Origin: Mycoplasma marinum
Lineage (GTDB): Bacteria > Bacillota_I > Bacilli_A > Mycoplasmatales > Metamycoplasmataceae
Direction: 5' to 3'
DNA length: 48,673 nucleotides
Assembly: GCF_004335975.1 (NCBI RefSeq)
Contig: NZ_PSZO01000004.1
Location: forward strand, 1-48,673
Shown here: one piece after another, positions 1-14,701 of the stretch
Numbering within the stretch: position 1 is the first letter of the stretch
Layout: the number at the start of each line of letters is the position of its first letter
Made by a program: the position numbers and the translations under genes
The notes under the pieces: generated by a model
The model's input: the letters and a program-made list of their open reading frames with translations, nothing else
Database searches by the model: none
What the model was told of the DNA's origin: nothing

Positions 1-1
1 A

Positions 2-3000
2 GACCTTATTAATAAAGCAATTAAAAAAGCTTCTCCTTTTGATGGAACAACAGATCCAAAAACTTATAAATTCCCTAAAAAAGTTTCTGTTGTACTTAGC
101 AAAAAAGTTACAATCAATGTTGCCTTAACACCCGGTACAATTGATGCAAAATATGGAACAATAGCATGAACTGCAATTGCTTCAAATGCACATGGTTCTA
201 AAACACAATCTATAATTGGTACATTAAGAGGATTTGATGGACCTCTTTCAACACAAAAGAAAATTACAGATGCTGCATTAGATAAACTTGCAAAAAATCC
301 AAAACTAGTTTCTGACGCCATTAAAAAAGCTCAACATATTGATAATAAAACAGACCCTGATGGGCATATACTTCCAAAAGAAATAATAGTTCCAGTTGAT
401 GGAGTTAATATTAAAGTAAAAATCACACAACCAAATCCAGATCAAAAAGATACTGATAAAGGTATTATTAAATGAACAGGAGTTGCTACTGGACCACACA
501 CTGATAAAAAAGTTAACTTAAAAGACCAAGTTGATGGTTTAAAAACTAAAAAAGATAAAGAAAAAGAAGCCATTATTAGTGGTGCCAAAACAATTGATGG
601 CGATAAAATTAATGATGCAATTAAAAAAGCTATTGAAAAACAAACTGGTAAGAAAATTAGCGAATTAGAACCAAAAGATGTAACACTTCCTGGAAAAATT
701 CAAATTCCTATTGGTGGCGGAAAAGAAATTGAAGTTCAAATTAAGCCAGGTAAGAAAAATGCTGGTAATGGTTCAATTGATTGAACAGGAACTGTTATAG
801 TGCCAGGTCAAGATCCTAAAGATGCTAAGGTTATTAATGATAGTTTAGATGGATTTAAAACAAACAAACAAAAATTAAATAAAGCAAGAGAAGATGCACT
901 TGCTAAATTAACTGTAAAAGATATCAATGATGCACTTAAAAAAGCAGAAAATTTTGATGATTCAACTGATCCAAAATATTATAACTTTAACACAAGATTA
1001 TCGATAAATATTGACGGAGTTGATATTGATGTTATTTTGACAAAAGGTGCAATTGATTCTAATGAGGGTTTAATTTCTTGAACATTAAAAAGAGCATCAG
1101 TTTCTGGTATTTCAAAATCAAGACAAGATCTATTTGGAGACTTAGAAGGTTTTGCTTCTCTTATAAAACAAAATATCGCAAGGGATAAAGAAGTAATTTC
1201 TTCAATTACTCCAAAGGATATTAATGAAGCTATTAAAAAATCTAATCCATTAATTAATAAAAGTGGTGATAAAAAAGATATTGTAAATTACGTAATTCCT
1301 CCAAAAGTTATTATTACTAAAAAAGCTAAAGATGGACAAGATGTTAGAGTTGTTATTGATTTAACACCCGGTTCAAAAGATCCAAAAACTGGAGAAATTA
1401 ATTGAACTGGTAGACCACACACAGAACATGTTCAATTTGATAATAAAAAAGATAAACCAATTGATGGTAAATTACCTGGTTTTGAAACTGATAAAGAAAA
1501 ACAAGATAAATTAAATCAAGCAATTTTAAATAAAATTACAACAAAAGATATCAATGATGCAATTAAGGTTGCACGTCCATTTACTAGTTCTGATTTAGCC
1601 AGTAAATTTGTTCTACCTTTAAAAGTTACAGTAACAATTGATGGTAATCCAATCCCTGTAACATTAGTAAATAAATCTCAAAATGATAATTTAGGACAAA
1701 TTACTTGAGACGCTAAAGCTACTTTAGGTTCTAAGTCAAAAGAATTTTCAAATGTAATTTTAGGAGGTTTCAAAACTTCTAGTCAAGCAGCTAAAGATGC
1801 TAATGAAAAACATATATTACAATCTATTACTCCTAAAATGATTAACGATGAAATTATTAGGGTTAAACATGTTGGAAAAGATATTAAAGCATCTGCTTTT
1901 GTAATTCCACCACAAGTAATTATTCAAATTGATGGTATTGATGTTACAGTTGCACTTACACCAGGAACTGCTAATGATAATAACGGTACAATTCCTTGAA
2001 CTTCTTCTGCTTCAATAGTGGGTTCGAAAGTAGCACCAAGAACAGATGTTATTGGTAATCTTGCAGGATTTGAAACTGTTCAAGATGTTAGAGATAAAAA
2101 AGTAGAAAAACAAATTGCAACAATAACAGAAAAAATGATTAATGACGCTATTAAGAAAAAACATTCATTTGATGATTCAACTGATGCTACAAAGTATCCT
2201 TTCCCAGCAAGCGTTTTAATTACAATTGGCAAAGAAGTATTTACGGTTCAATTAACTAAAGGATTTGTACATACTGTTGAGGGTGCAATTGAATGAACTG
2301 CAACCGCAACTGATTCTACAACTCGCATAACTAGAAATAATTTATTTGGTACTCTATATGGTTTTGAAACTTCAGCACAAATTCACCAAAAATTAGTTGA
2401 TCAAGCAATTAAAGATGTTACAAAACAAGATGTAATTGATGCAATTAAAAAAGCTGCTCACGTTGATGATCATACAGATGCTTCAAAATATCCATTCCCT
2501 ACAGAAGTTGTCGTACCTAAAAATGGTATTAATGTAAAAGTTAAATTAACACCTGGTTCAATTGATAATGATAAGGGAAAAATTTCGTGAACTGGTACTG
2601 CATCCGCAAAAGGTTCGAAACAAACAAAAAATATTAATGGTACTTTAGATGGATTTGAAAGCAAGTCTGATAAAGCAAAAGATATTGCAGATTCAATTTT
2701 AAATAAATTAACTGAAAAAGATATTAATGATGCAATTTTGTCATCAAATCCATTCGATCAGAATACAGATCCTGATAAATGAAAAATGCCTTCACAAGTT
2801 ACAGTTGAATTGACTGATGATGATGGTATTAAACATGATGTTACTATTGATTTAACAAGAAGAGGTACAAATGATGAAAAAGGTTGAATTCAATGAACTT
2901 CTGTTGCTTCTACACCCAATGCAACATTCTCAAGAAGAGATATTGTTGGTACACTAAAAGGGTTCATCACCGGAGCTAAAAAACAAGAAAAAATTGAGGA

Positions 3001-6000
3001 AAATGCACTTGCAAACTTAACTGCAGAACAAATTAATAATGCTATTAGAAGTAAACATATTGCAAGTGGAACAACACAAAATCCTGCTAAACCATTAAAT
3101 GCATTAGTTGCCTCAACATTTAATTTACCAACGGTATTAGATGTTATTTCAGGTGGTGTTTCAATTCACGTAACAATTACAAAAGGAGTTGTTGATGATG
3201 ACAAAGGTCAAATTAGTTGAGATTTAGTTTCTGCAACTGTTCCTCACTATAAAGTTCCAAGAACAAAAGGTCTTTCTGGAATATTGACAGGATTTAGTAA
3301 TAAAAATCAACAAATTATCGATAGGGATATTAAATTACTTAACCAAGTTACTGCAAGTATGATTAACGATGCAATTAAACTTAAAAAGTCATATGATAAA
3401 GTTAATGGAGATAAGGCTTCAAATTATGATTTCCCTCCATTTGTTACTTTTACTATTCCTGGAGATAGTACAAACACAACAATAACAGCTGCTTTAACTA
3501 AAAAAGTTGTTTCTGATGTTTTGGGTGAAATTACTTGATCAGGAACAGTTTCAACTGCAAATGCACAAAGAACTGATAAATTAACAAGTAAACTTGATAA
3601 TTTCCAAACAAATGCAGAAGAATTGACTAAAAAAGCCAATGAAGCTGTTAAAAAAGTTACTGACGATATGATTAATAAAGCAATTAAAGATGCTCAAACA
3701 ATCACTGATCAAACAGATCCTTTAAATCATAAACTTCCAGCTGAGGTAACAATACCTATCGATGGAATTAATGTTAAGGTTAAAATAACACAACCTACAC
3801 AAGATCCAAAAGATACTGATAAAGGTCAGATTAAATGAACTGCTAAGGTTTCAGCACCAAACGCAGATCCAAAAGTAAATGGTAGAGATGTTCAAGGTAA
3901 AATTGATGGATTCAAAACTAAGAAACAAAAAGATGAAGAAGCTGCCAATGCTGCATTGCAAGGTGTTACAGTACAAATGGTTAACGATTCTATTAAGCAT
4001 GATAACCCATTTGCTAAAACAACAGATCCAACAAAATGAACACTTCCATCAAGTGTTGATGTGGTTAATCAAGGTAAAACAATTACTGTAAAATTAACAG
4101 CAGGAAATGTTGATAAGGTTCACGGAACTATTTCATGAATGGGTAGTGCCACAACTCCAAATGCTACTGGAGAAAGAAAAATTAATGGTGATTTAAATGG
4201 CTTTGGAATTATTGCGCCAAAACCTGATACAGGTATTACGCAAAAACAAGCTGATGATGCATTAGCAAAATTAACTGAAAAGGATATTAATGATGCAATT
4301 AAGTCAACTAAATGATTTGATACTAATGATATGGCATCGAATTATATATTGCCACCAAAAGTTATTATTTTAAAGGATGGCATTAAAATAACAGTCACAC
4401 TATCAAGGACTTCTGATGATGATAAAGTTGGTAATATTTCTTGAAGTGGATCAGCTGAAGTTGTAGGTAAATCTTCTGCTCCTGTTTCAAAAAATGGTAA
4501 ACTTTCAGGATTTTCTAATGAAATAATAAGACAAGCTGCAAAAGAAGATAAAGCTGTTATGTCAGTTTCTACAGATGATATTAATAAAGCAATTAAGGCT
4601 GCTAAACCATTTAACCATCAAACCGATCCTTCAACTTTTGTCTTACCCTCAAAAGTTATAATTACAACCCAAGATGGTACAAAAGTTACTGTTTCATTAA
4701 CACCAAAAGGTGTTGATAAAAAAACTGGTAAAGTTAAATGAGGAGCTAAAATTTCTTCAAAACATGGTTCTAAAACAAATTCTAAAAATGGCGACTTGTC
4801 AGGATTTGCTACACAAGCTACATTTGATCAAAAAGCAATTGATAATGCTCTGGCTAAATTAACCGAAAAACTTATCAATGATGCAATAAAAGATATTTCA
4901 CCATTTGATGAAAAAATTGATGTTAATTTATATCCATTACCTAATAAGGTTAAAGTTATAATTGATAATAAAGTTTTTGAAGTAGTATTAAACTTAGTTT
5001 CAAAAGATGATATTGTTGGAGCTCTTAAGTGATCTATTGCTTCTACAACACCAAGTGGTACAACTAATCCACATCTTGAAGGTACATTAAGAGGATTTGA
5101 GGTAAAAGTTCCACAATTAGAAAAAGAAGCTGAAAAAGCTGCAATGAATTCTATTACTGCAGCGGATGTCAATAAACAAATTAAAATCGATAATCCATTT
5201 ACAAGTTCTGAACAAGCCAAAGATTACGTATTTCCTAAGAACATTGTCTTTTCTAAAGAGGGATTTAAATTCCTTGTTGCATTAACAAAAGGTAATATCA
5301 ATAATTCAAATGGAGAAATTTCTTGAAATTCATCAGTAATTTTAGAAGGTAGTTCTTTACCTGCTAAAAGTGTTGCGGGTAATTTGGTAGGATTTGGCAC
5401 AGATGCCCAAAGACAAATCGCCAAAGAGAAAGCTGCTCTTGCTAAATTAACTGAAAAAGTAATTAATGATGAAATTAAGAAAATTGTTAAACCTTCAAAT
5501 TCAAAAGATCCTTCAAAAATAACTAATTTCCCTAAAACCGTTACTGTAACAATTGATGGTGTTCCTATTACTGTTGCATTAACAAAAGGTGATGTTGATA
5601 AACAAAATGGTGGAATTAATTGAACTTCGTCAGCTACAACGCAACATATTACAAGTCCAAAAATAGATGTAGTTGGTACAATTTCAGGATTCAAAAAAGA
5701 CTCAAAAGACCCTTCCGAGTTTAACAAAAACATTCTTTCACTTCTAACTGAAAAAATGATTAATGATCAAATTAAACTTGATAATCCATTCACCGATTCT
5801 GATGAAGCCAAATCATTCGCTTTCCCTAAACAAGTTATTGTTGAAATTCATGGTGTTGATATTACTGTTGTATTTGATGCCTCAAAAGGAATCAATAACG
5901 ATTTAGGTAATATATCTTGATCTGCAACTGGTTCAATCGGTAAACAATCTAGATTAGTTCTAGGTAAATTAACTGGCTTCTCAACTGCTAACGACAGAAT

Positions 6001-9000
6001 TAAAATTGCGGAGAAAAACGCACTTGATAAATTAACAGATAAAATGATTAATGATGCGATTAAAAAAGTTGAAAATATTACAAAGGATACTAATCCTGAT
6101 ACTTTCATAATGCCTAAAAAAGTTATTATTCCAATTGACGGTATAAATATCCAAGTTAAATTAGAAAAAGGATCTGTAGATGATGTTAATGGTATTGTCT
6201 CATGAACTTCTTCTGCAAAAACTGATAATTTACCAAATCCAAGGAAAGATATTGTTGGTAAACTTGATGGTTTCCAAAGTGGTCAAGATAAAATCATTGC
6301 ACACGAAAAAGATGTTCTTGCAAATATCACAAAAGATGACATAAATAAAGCAATGAAAGATATATTTACAATTGATAATAAAATTAAAAGTGGAGAATTT
6401 GCCAAACAATTTAATAAAGGTAGCAAGCTTATTAAATTTAAAAAAGATGGTGTAGAAATTTCAGCTATCATAAAATTTAAACCAGATACACAAAATGCAG
6501 ATAAGGGTGCACTTCCTTGAGATGCAACACTTACAACACCAACTCAAAAAAGTGGCAGGGATATCAATGATGGATTATTAGATGGATTTGAAACAAAAGC
6601 ATTAAAAGATCAACGTGATTCTAATAATGCACTTGATAAATTAACTGCAAAAGATATTAATAATGCTATTGCACTTATCGTTCCGCCTTCATCTAGTGCG
6701 CTTCCATCAACTATTAAAAATTTCCCTTCAAAAGTAATTGTTAAAATTGATGGTATTGATATTTCGGTAAAATTAGGTAATATTGTTAAAAATGATGATT
6801 TAGGTATTATTTCTTGAACATCAGAAGCTTCTACAAAAAACGCTACAAAAACAAGAAAAGATATTATGGATTCACTAGATGGATTTAAGGCAAAAACAGC
6901 TATTGGAGACCAAACTCAAAAATTAATCAAATTACATAAAGATGCTTTAAATGATTTAACTGAAGATATGATTAATAAACAAATTTTACTTGTTAATTAC
7001 TTTGATGATACATATTTAGCAATAGATTATGCATTGCCTAAAAAGGTTACTGTTTATGTTAGAGGTATCCCTATTTATGTAACATTATCTCCTAAATCAG
7101 TTAATTCAATAGACGGAAAAATTTCTTGAACTTCACACGCAAGCACTGATTATGTTCAATCAGCTAGAAATATAGATGGGACATTATCAGGGTTTAAAAA
7201 TAGTTCAAATATTCCTTTAGAGGAAAGAAAAATCAATGAGGCAATTAATAAATTAACTGCAAAAGATATAAATGACTTTTTAAGAAAAACATTCCCATTT
7301 GATGATAAAACAAGTGTTGATAAATGAGCTAAAAATAAAGAAGATTTAGATTTAATTGGTAAATTTAGAGGAGCGAATCTTAGATTGGAATTTATAAATA
7401 AAGCTCCAGATCAAGGTCCTGACAATTTAAAAGGTTGATGAAATTGAAAAGTAAAAGTTTCTTCAACTAATGCCAATGTTTCGAATTCAAGAGAAATAGA
7501 AAGCTTCTTAAAAGGATTTGATAAAAAGATTCCGGATGATGCCGCATCAAATGCAGCATTGAAATCAATTACTTCTGAAGAAATAGAAAAAGCAATTATT
7601 GCAAAAATTCCAAAAGATATACATGATCCCTTTTGAAAAGGTAAAAATATAACAAGAGAAAAGAGTTTTTTCCTAGGTAATACACTGAAATTAAATGAAG
7701 TTATTATAAAAGAGTGATTGAAATATTTTGATGGTAAATTAAATATTACCAAAAACGGTATAGATGTCCATGTTAATGTAAAAACTAATCCAAAGAATTT
7801 TGAAACAAAAATTGGTCACTTATCATGAAAAGCTAACCTTTGAACAGATAAAGGTCAAGACACTAAAAATAGTTCAGGCATAATAACTGGTTTCTTTAAT
7901 GAAACAGTATCTGATTTTGATAGCAGAAATATTGACATTAGTGATAAGTTGGAAAATATTTTACACTCTCATGAATTTACAATGAAATTAATTAATTACT
8001 TATCAGATAAAAGACATGTTCCAATCAACTCAGGAACAAGTGCGAAAGTTTGAGCAAATACAATGCTTCCTAGCAAATCTTCAACTAAAGTAGATCTTGA
8101 AAACTTTAGGATAAATGATGATTTCTTTAAAGTATATCCTGAATATAATGAACTTAAAGAAATTGGTTTGTTTGATGTTAATGTTTGAGCCAATGGTGGT
8201 AAAACTGGTAGCAAATTTACACTTGATGGTAAAAAATATGAAAAGGTAGTTATTGATGATGTTCTTGGTACAGCTAGAATTGCATTAGGTGGTTTTGGAT
8301 TTATGATAGGTGGATTAAAATATGGTGGGATGTCAAAGGATGTTAAAGAAAAAGACAGTAAATCAGAATTTGTTTATTTAAATGGATTCAAAAATAATCT
8401 AGCACTATTTACAAAAGCTTCTAATGATGCAATTAATTCTGTAACAGCTCAAGATATTAAAGATGCCATTAAAAAAGTAAGTCCATTTGACAGAACTACA
8501 GATCCTGCAGAATGACTTAAATGACACTTCCCTAAAACAATCACTATTTGAAAAGGTGCAAAAAATGATATTCCAATTAATGTAGATTTAACTCCGGGTT
8601 CAATAAATATTAAAGATGGAGAAATTTTATGAGGTGCTGAACTTTCAACACAATATTCAAAAATTAGACCTACATTTAAAAATGAAAAATTAACTGGCTT
8701 CATGGATTTTGATGCTATAAATGAATTAAAAGAGAAGAAAATTATAAATGGTTTAACTACTGATCAAATTGAAAAAGCTATTAGAGAAAAAACGCAAATT
8801 TCAGGTGCCATTTCACCAAAAGATGCATTACTACCTCAAATTATTACTATTCCAATTAATGGATTAGATATAAAACTAAAAGTAACTAAAACAGGATTTG
8901 ACTTAAGAAAAGGACAAGTCTCTTGAAAAGCAATTGTTGAACCAAAATATCCAACAAATACTAAAAAAGAATTTAATGGTAATTTAAATGGATATAAAGA

Positions 9001-12000
9001 TAATATTTCATCAATTATTGGTTCAATTACAACCAATGAAATTAATTCACAAATTAAAATTGATGAACCATTTACACAATCGACTAATGCAAAAGACTAC
9101 AACATGCCTAAAAAAGTTGTATTAACATTTATGGGTGAAAAATTTGATGTAACAATTTCAAAAGGATTTGTTGATAATTCTAACGGTAATATATCTTGAA
9201 ATACTAAAATTGTTTCACAAACAAACTCTAAAATATCAATTTCATTAGGTGGTAAATTAAGTGGATTTATAAACGATATCATGAGGAACAAAGCACAAAA
9301 TGAAGCGGCAGAAAACACTATAACTGTTGCTATGATTAATGATGCAATTAAAAAGATTTCTCCTATTTCTGGAGAAGCTAAAGATTATCCATTCCCAACT
9401 AATGTTACAATCCTAAATAATGGCGTAAATGTTTTAATTAGTTTAACGCCTAATGTTAAAAATAGTGATAGAAAAATTTCTTGACAAGCAACATTTAACG
9501 ATATTAAAAAAACTCTTTCAGGAGATTTAACAGGATTTGAATTATATAATTCTCAAAAAGATATTGATGCTATAACATTTGATATGATCAATGCTGCAAT
9601 CAAGGCTAAAAATCCTTATGATAATAGTACAAAAGTTTCTGAATTTACACTTCCTTCATCTATTGATGTCACAATTCCTAATGGAAAAAAAGTTACGGTA
9701 TTACTTAAAGCTAAGGGTACAAATCCAAATATTGGATCAGTATTTTGAGAGGCTTCTTTCAAAGGTAACCATACTACAAAAATTGGTCAATTAACAGGAT
9801 TTGATAGTAATATCGCTGCTGATAAAAGAAAAAAAATAACTGCTGCAATTGGTAAAATCACTGAACAAGATATTAATGATGCAATTATTAATAGACGTGG
9901 ATTCACTGATCATACTGATCCTCGTGTTTATAATATTCCCGGCCACAATGATATTAATAAAGGTCAAGTTATTATAAATAAAGATGGATTTAACTTTACT
10001 GTTGATTTAGAAACTCTTTCAGTTGATGGTTCTTTAGGTGCAATTAATTGAATTGGAACAATATCTCATAAAAACATTTCAATAACTCGTACAACTAAAG
10101 GTAGTTTAACTGGCTTTGAAAGTGATAGTGACAAAAACGCAAATATTCTTGAAGACTTATTAAATTCACTTACTGAATCTGAAGTTAATGCTGCAATTTT
10201 GAAAAAAAATCCAATTACAGATCCGAATGACATTAATAAATTCTTAATTCCAAAATTTGTTAAGGTTAATAAAACTGCAAGGGATGGCACAAATTATATC
10301 ATTACTGTTATTTTAACTCACTCAACTATTGATGAGAAAAACGGACAAATATTGTGAAAAGCAAATGCAACAACAACAGGTACAACTGAGCAAAGAGGAA
10401 TAACTGGTTCGCTTGGTGGATTTGCTAATTTAGTTGATGCAATTAAGGCTAAAACTAAACACGCACTTGATAACTTAAGTGCTACTGAAATAAATAATAA
10501 AATTGCTGAGCAAGCACCATTTAATAAAGATACTGATCCTAATTTATATAAAAATAATAACTTCCCAGGAAAAGTAGAAATTATTAAAGATGGTATTTCT
10601 ATTAAAGTTACTTTAATACCGGGTTCTATTGATTCATCAAATGGTTCAATTGCATGAACTGCAACAGCTAGTGCTAACAACCAAACAAAAGCAAATATCA
10701 CCGGATCATTAACAGGAATGTTAGATGGTAATTCAAAATCTAACCAAGATGAGCAAGACGCTTTAAATTCACTTACATCTTCTGAAATTATTGATGCAAT
10801 TAAACAAAATCATTCATTTGATAGAACAACTAATCCGCATGATTATAAAAAACATAATGGAACAATTGCTCTAACAATAACAAAACATTTAAATGGTAAA
10901 GACTATCCAATCCATGTTGATGTTACTCTTGGTAATGTTTCTACAAATGGCGAAATTAAATTTAGTGCAAAAGCTAATACAACAAACATAACCTCAAGCA
11001 TTTCTAGACAAGGAACACTTTTAGGTTTTGAAACTGATGCTGAAAAAGCTCAAAAAATTGCAAGAGCTAATGCATTAGCAGCAATAAATACAATTACTGA
11101 TTTAGATATTAATAACAAGTTGAAACAACTTGCTCCATTTGATAGAACAATAAATGCAGAATACTACAAAAATAATGAATTACATACAATATTAAATATA
11201 AATAAAAACGGTATTAATTTCTCTATTAATTTAATTGCTCGTTCAGTAGATCAAGCTAATGGTTCTATTAATTGAGATGCTTTAATTAGTGATTCATCTA
11301 CAAATACTTCTAAATGATTAAGAAGCAAAAAACTTTCTGGCTTCCAAAATGGTGCAGATCAAGATATTCTTGCGAAGAAAAATGCATTATCAAAATTAAC
11401 TTCTAATGATATTAATGATGCCATTAAATCACAAGGGAATGTAAATGGAGATCCAAATAAATTCAATATTCCCCAAAGCATTACCATCCCAATTGATGGT
11501 CAAAATATTGATATTAAATTAAGGAAAACATCGATATCTGATGCAAAAGGAGAGGTTCATTGAGCAGCTTCTGCAAGTATTGCGGGTATTTCTAATACAA
11601 GAAATATCAATGGTACATTGGGTGGATTTACAACATCAGACGAAAGAAAAGCAACAATTGCAAATAATGCACTTAATAATTTAACAGAAGCAATGGTTAA
11701 TGCACAAATTAGAAAAGATAATCCATTTACTAAAAAAGATAGTGCATTAACATATGTTTTACCAAAACAAGTTATTGTAAATGTTAATGGTATAGACGTA
11801 ATTGTTAAGTTGAAATCTGGTAATAGGGATAATTTAAATGGTTCTGTTTCATGAACAGGTACTACTTCTACTCGAGGAACTACAAGAACTGGAGCAATTA
11901 GTTCATCACTATTTGGATTCATGGATCTTGCAGGACAAGAACAAAAAGCTATCGATAATGCTATTAAAAATATTACTGAAGCACAAATTAACACTGCTAT

Positions 12001-14701
12001 TTGAGCTAAGTCTAATTTTGATAGTACAACAGATACTAATAATTACAATTTCCCTACAAGTGTTGTTGTAACTTCTTCAGGTATTAATGTTCAAGTTACA
12101 TTTTCAAACAATACTAAAAATAGAAATGCTGGTACAATTTCATGAACTGCAGTTGCAAATGTTAAAGGTGCATCAATTGTTAATGCTGCAAAAAATGGAA
12201 CATTAATTGGTTTCCAAACTCAAGCAGAACGTGATGCTAATAGCGCAATACTTGATGACCAAAGATTAATTAGAACAATCACTCAACAAGATATTAATCA
12301 AGCAATAATTGCTAAACATCAAATTTCGACAAGTATTGATCCACATTCTTTCAATATACCATCAACTGTTTCGGTTATTAAAGGTGGTAAGACATTTAAT
12401 GTTTCTCTAATTAATAACGGTATTAATTCAGATCGTGGTGAAATTTCATTGATAAGTGCAATTACTTCACCAAGAAGTAATGCTTCAAAAACTTTATATG
12501 GAGTTATTGGTGGATTTAAAACTTCTTCAATATTAAGAAATGAAAATATTGAAAGAATATTAAATAATTTAACTCCTGATGAAATTAGTAAAGAGATGGA
12601 GAAACAATTTAATTTAAATAAAAATGATAAGCCTTCAAACTCTATAATACACGGCAGATTACAAATGCAAAAAGATGGAGAAACGATCAATATTATATTT
12701 AATTCAATTAATAAAGATGATACAAACGGTAGAATTACATGAAACGCAATAACATCAATTACCGGTTCCCCTATTACAAAAACTAAACAAGGATCTATAG
12801 ATGGATTTGAAAATCAAGATTCCATTAATAAAAGATTAGTTGATTCAAAAATAGATTCAATTACCGCTACTATGATTAATGATTTGATTAAACAAAGTAG
12901 ACCATTTAGTGGTTCGGATTTAGCTTCTAAATTCTATTTCCCAAGCAAAATTATTGATAATATTGACGGATTCCCAATAAATATTTCGAATATTAGAAGT
13001 ATAGCAGTTGACTCTGATGGAAAAATCAACTGAACAATGGAGATTTCCTCACCATCAACTACAAAAACAAGAATTATTTCTGGTTCTTTAAGAGGATTTA
13101 TGCATACATCTTCATCAGTTAATATAAATGATATTGCTCTTTCAACAGTTGGTTCAAGTGAAATAAACAATGCTGTTAAAACAGCGGTTCCAAATTGAGC
13201 TTCATTAACAGCTGGACAAATGAATTTACCAGCAGTAACATTCTCACACCAAGGTCACAGTGTCTCTGCAATCTTTAAAACTACAACAAAAAATAATGCT
13301 ACAGGTTCTATTTCTTGAACAGCAGAAATAACAACAAATGGTACTACAAGTAAGCGTACATTGAGTGGTATATTTGGCGGATTAAGAATTCCTATAAATC
13401 AAAATGTTATACAAGATTTAAATTCAATAACCGCTTCAATGATTAATAATGCTGAAAAAATAAAAAATCCAATTGGTCAGCATACAATTGCGAACTATCC
13501 ATTTTCAAATGTAAGCTTAACAAATGGTCAATCAACATTCGATGTTAAAATTATAAATTCATCACAAGATTCGTTATCCAACTCTATATCTTGAACAGCG
13601 CTGGTTTCACATGTAAATGGTCAATCAAGAATTATAAAAGGTTCGTTAACAGGATTTGCCAATATAGGAGGTAATGTTAATCCTATTGATACTGCGATTG
13701 ATTCACTTACAGCTAATCAAATAACAACTGAAATTAAACGTAAATCACCTATTGGTAACAATAAGGCTTCAACGTATCGTGTTCCAAGAAAATTAGTTAT
13801 TAATATAAATAATGTTCCGATTCAAGTAGTAATAAACTCTTCTGATCCATCAGATTTAACAAGTAGCGTAAACTGAACAGCAACTATATATGCGCCGGGT
13901 TCAAGTAAAGTACGTTCACTAAGTGGCGCGGTAACAGGGTTCCAAACTATAACAGCATCTAATCCAACAGATCTTTTAATTGATGGAGTTAGTGCAAGTG
14001 AAATTAACAATGCGATTAAAGCTAAAAATCCTATTAATGGAGTTTCCTCTGGACAATATATATTACCAATTGATGTTATCGTTAATAAAAATGGTAAAAA
14101 ATTATATGTTCAATTAATGAAAATAAACAATACTTCTAATGGAATAACTTGAGCTGCTACTATTTCAGATGGTTCAATCCCAATAACTACAACACATACA
14201 CATATATTGACAGGAGCTTTAGATGGATTTAATCATTCTTCAGCAAATATTAGTGATACAGAAATGAAAAAAATAATTAGTGAAAAAATAGTTTCAGGTT
14301 CAGCAACATCAATTAATAACTTGCTTCCTTCAAGTTTCTACAATAAACCTTTAGCTAAAATCATGGTTGATGGTAAATTAACTAATGTTAGATTTACTTC
14401 AAATATACCTAATGACGCTAATGGTTCTGTAAGTTGAACAGCAGAAATTTTGGATAATGGGGCACCTACTGGAAAAACATTACAAGGTATTATAAAAGGA
14501 TTTAAATCTACATCTGGTAATCAAGACGCTCTTAATGTAATTTCTGGTATGACTTCATCACAAATTGCTAAGATATTATATGAAGCAAATAAGGCTAATT
14601 TTGGTAGACCAAACTTATTTGTAAAATCTATTGGCAATACAATAGTTTACTTTACAGTTTCACAATGAGACTTTGATACAATAACTCAAGATACCACATG
14701 A
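2..14701 (+). repeat. About 49 tandem protein repeat units, mean period about 303 bases
   Basis: The Trp codon ending each unit (all TGA) falls at 167, 473, 782, 1079, 1403, 1706, 1997, 2294, 2588, 2894, 3218, 3536, 3836, 4136, 4442, 4739, 5030, 5324 and so on to 14435 and 14699. Spacing is mostly 282-324 bases and always a multiple of three. Units are strongly diverged at DNA level, so this is an old protein-level repeat rather than a fresh DNA tandem array. Two units replace the Trp: Phe at 10961 and Leu at 12449. The last units (after about 13030) are shorter (264-291 bases) and looser. Confidence 0.85.

Noticed and set aside
4828-5733. Long minus-strand frames opposite the repeat gene (for example 5224-5733 and 4828-5220)
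   Set aside because: They mirror the plus-strand repeat frame, recur with the same period as the repeats and have no RBS. They are shadows of codon usage in the real gene.
2-14701. The period-303 array as a CRISPR or DNA satellite
   Set aside because: The periodicity is at protein level. DNA units are strongly diverged and every period keeps the reading frame, with no conserved short repeats and spacers.
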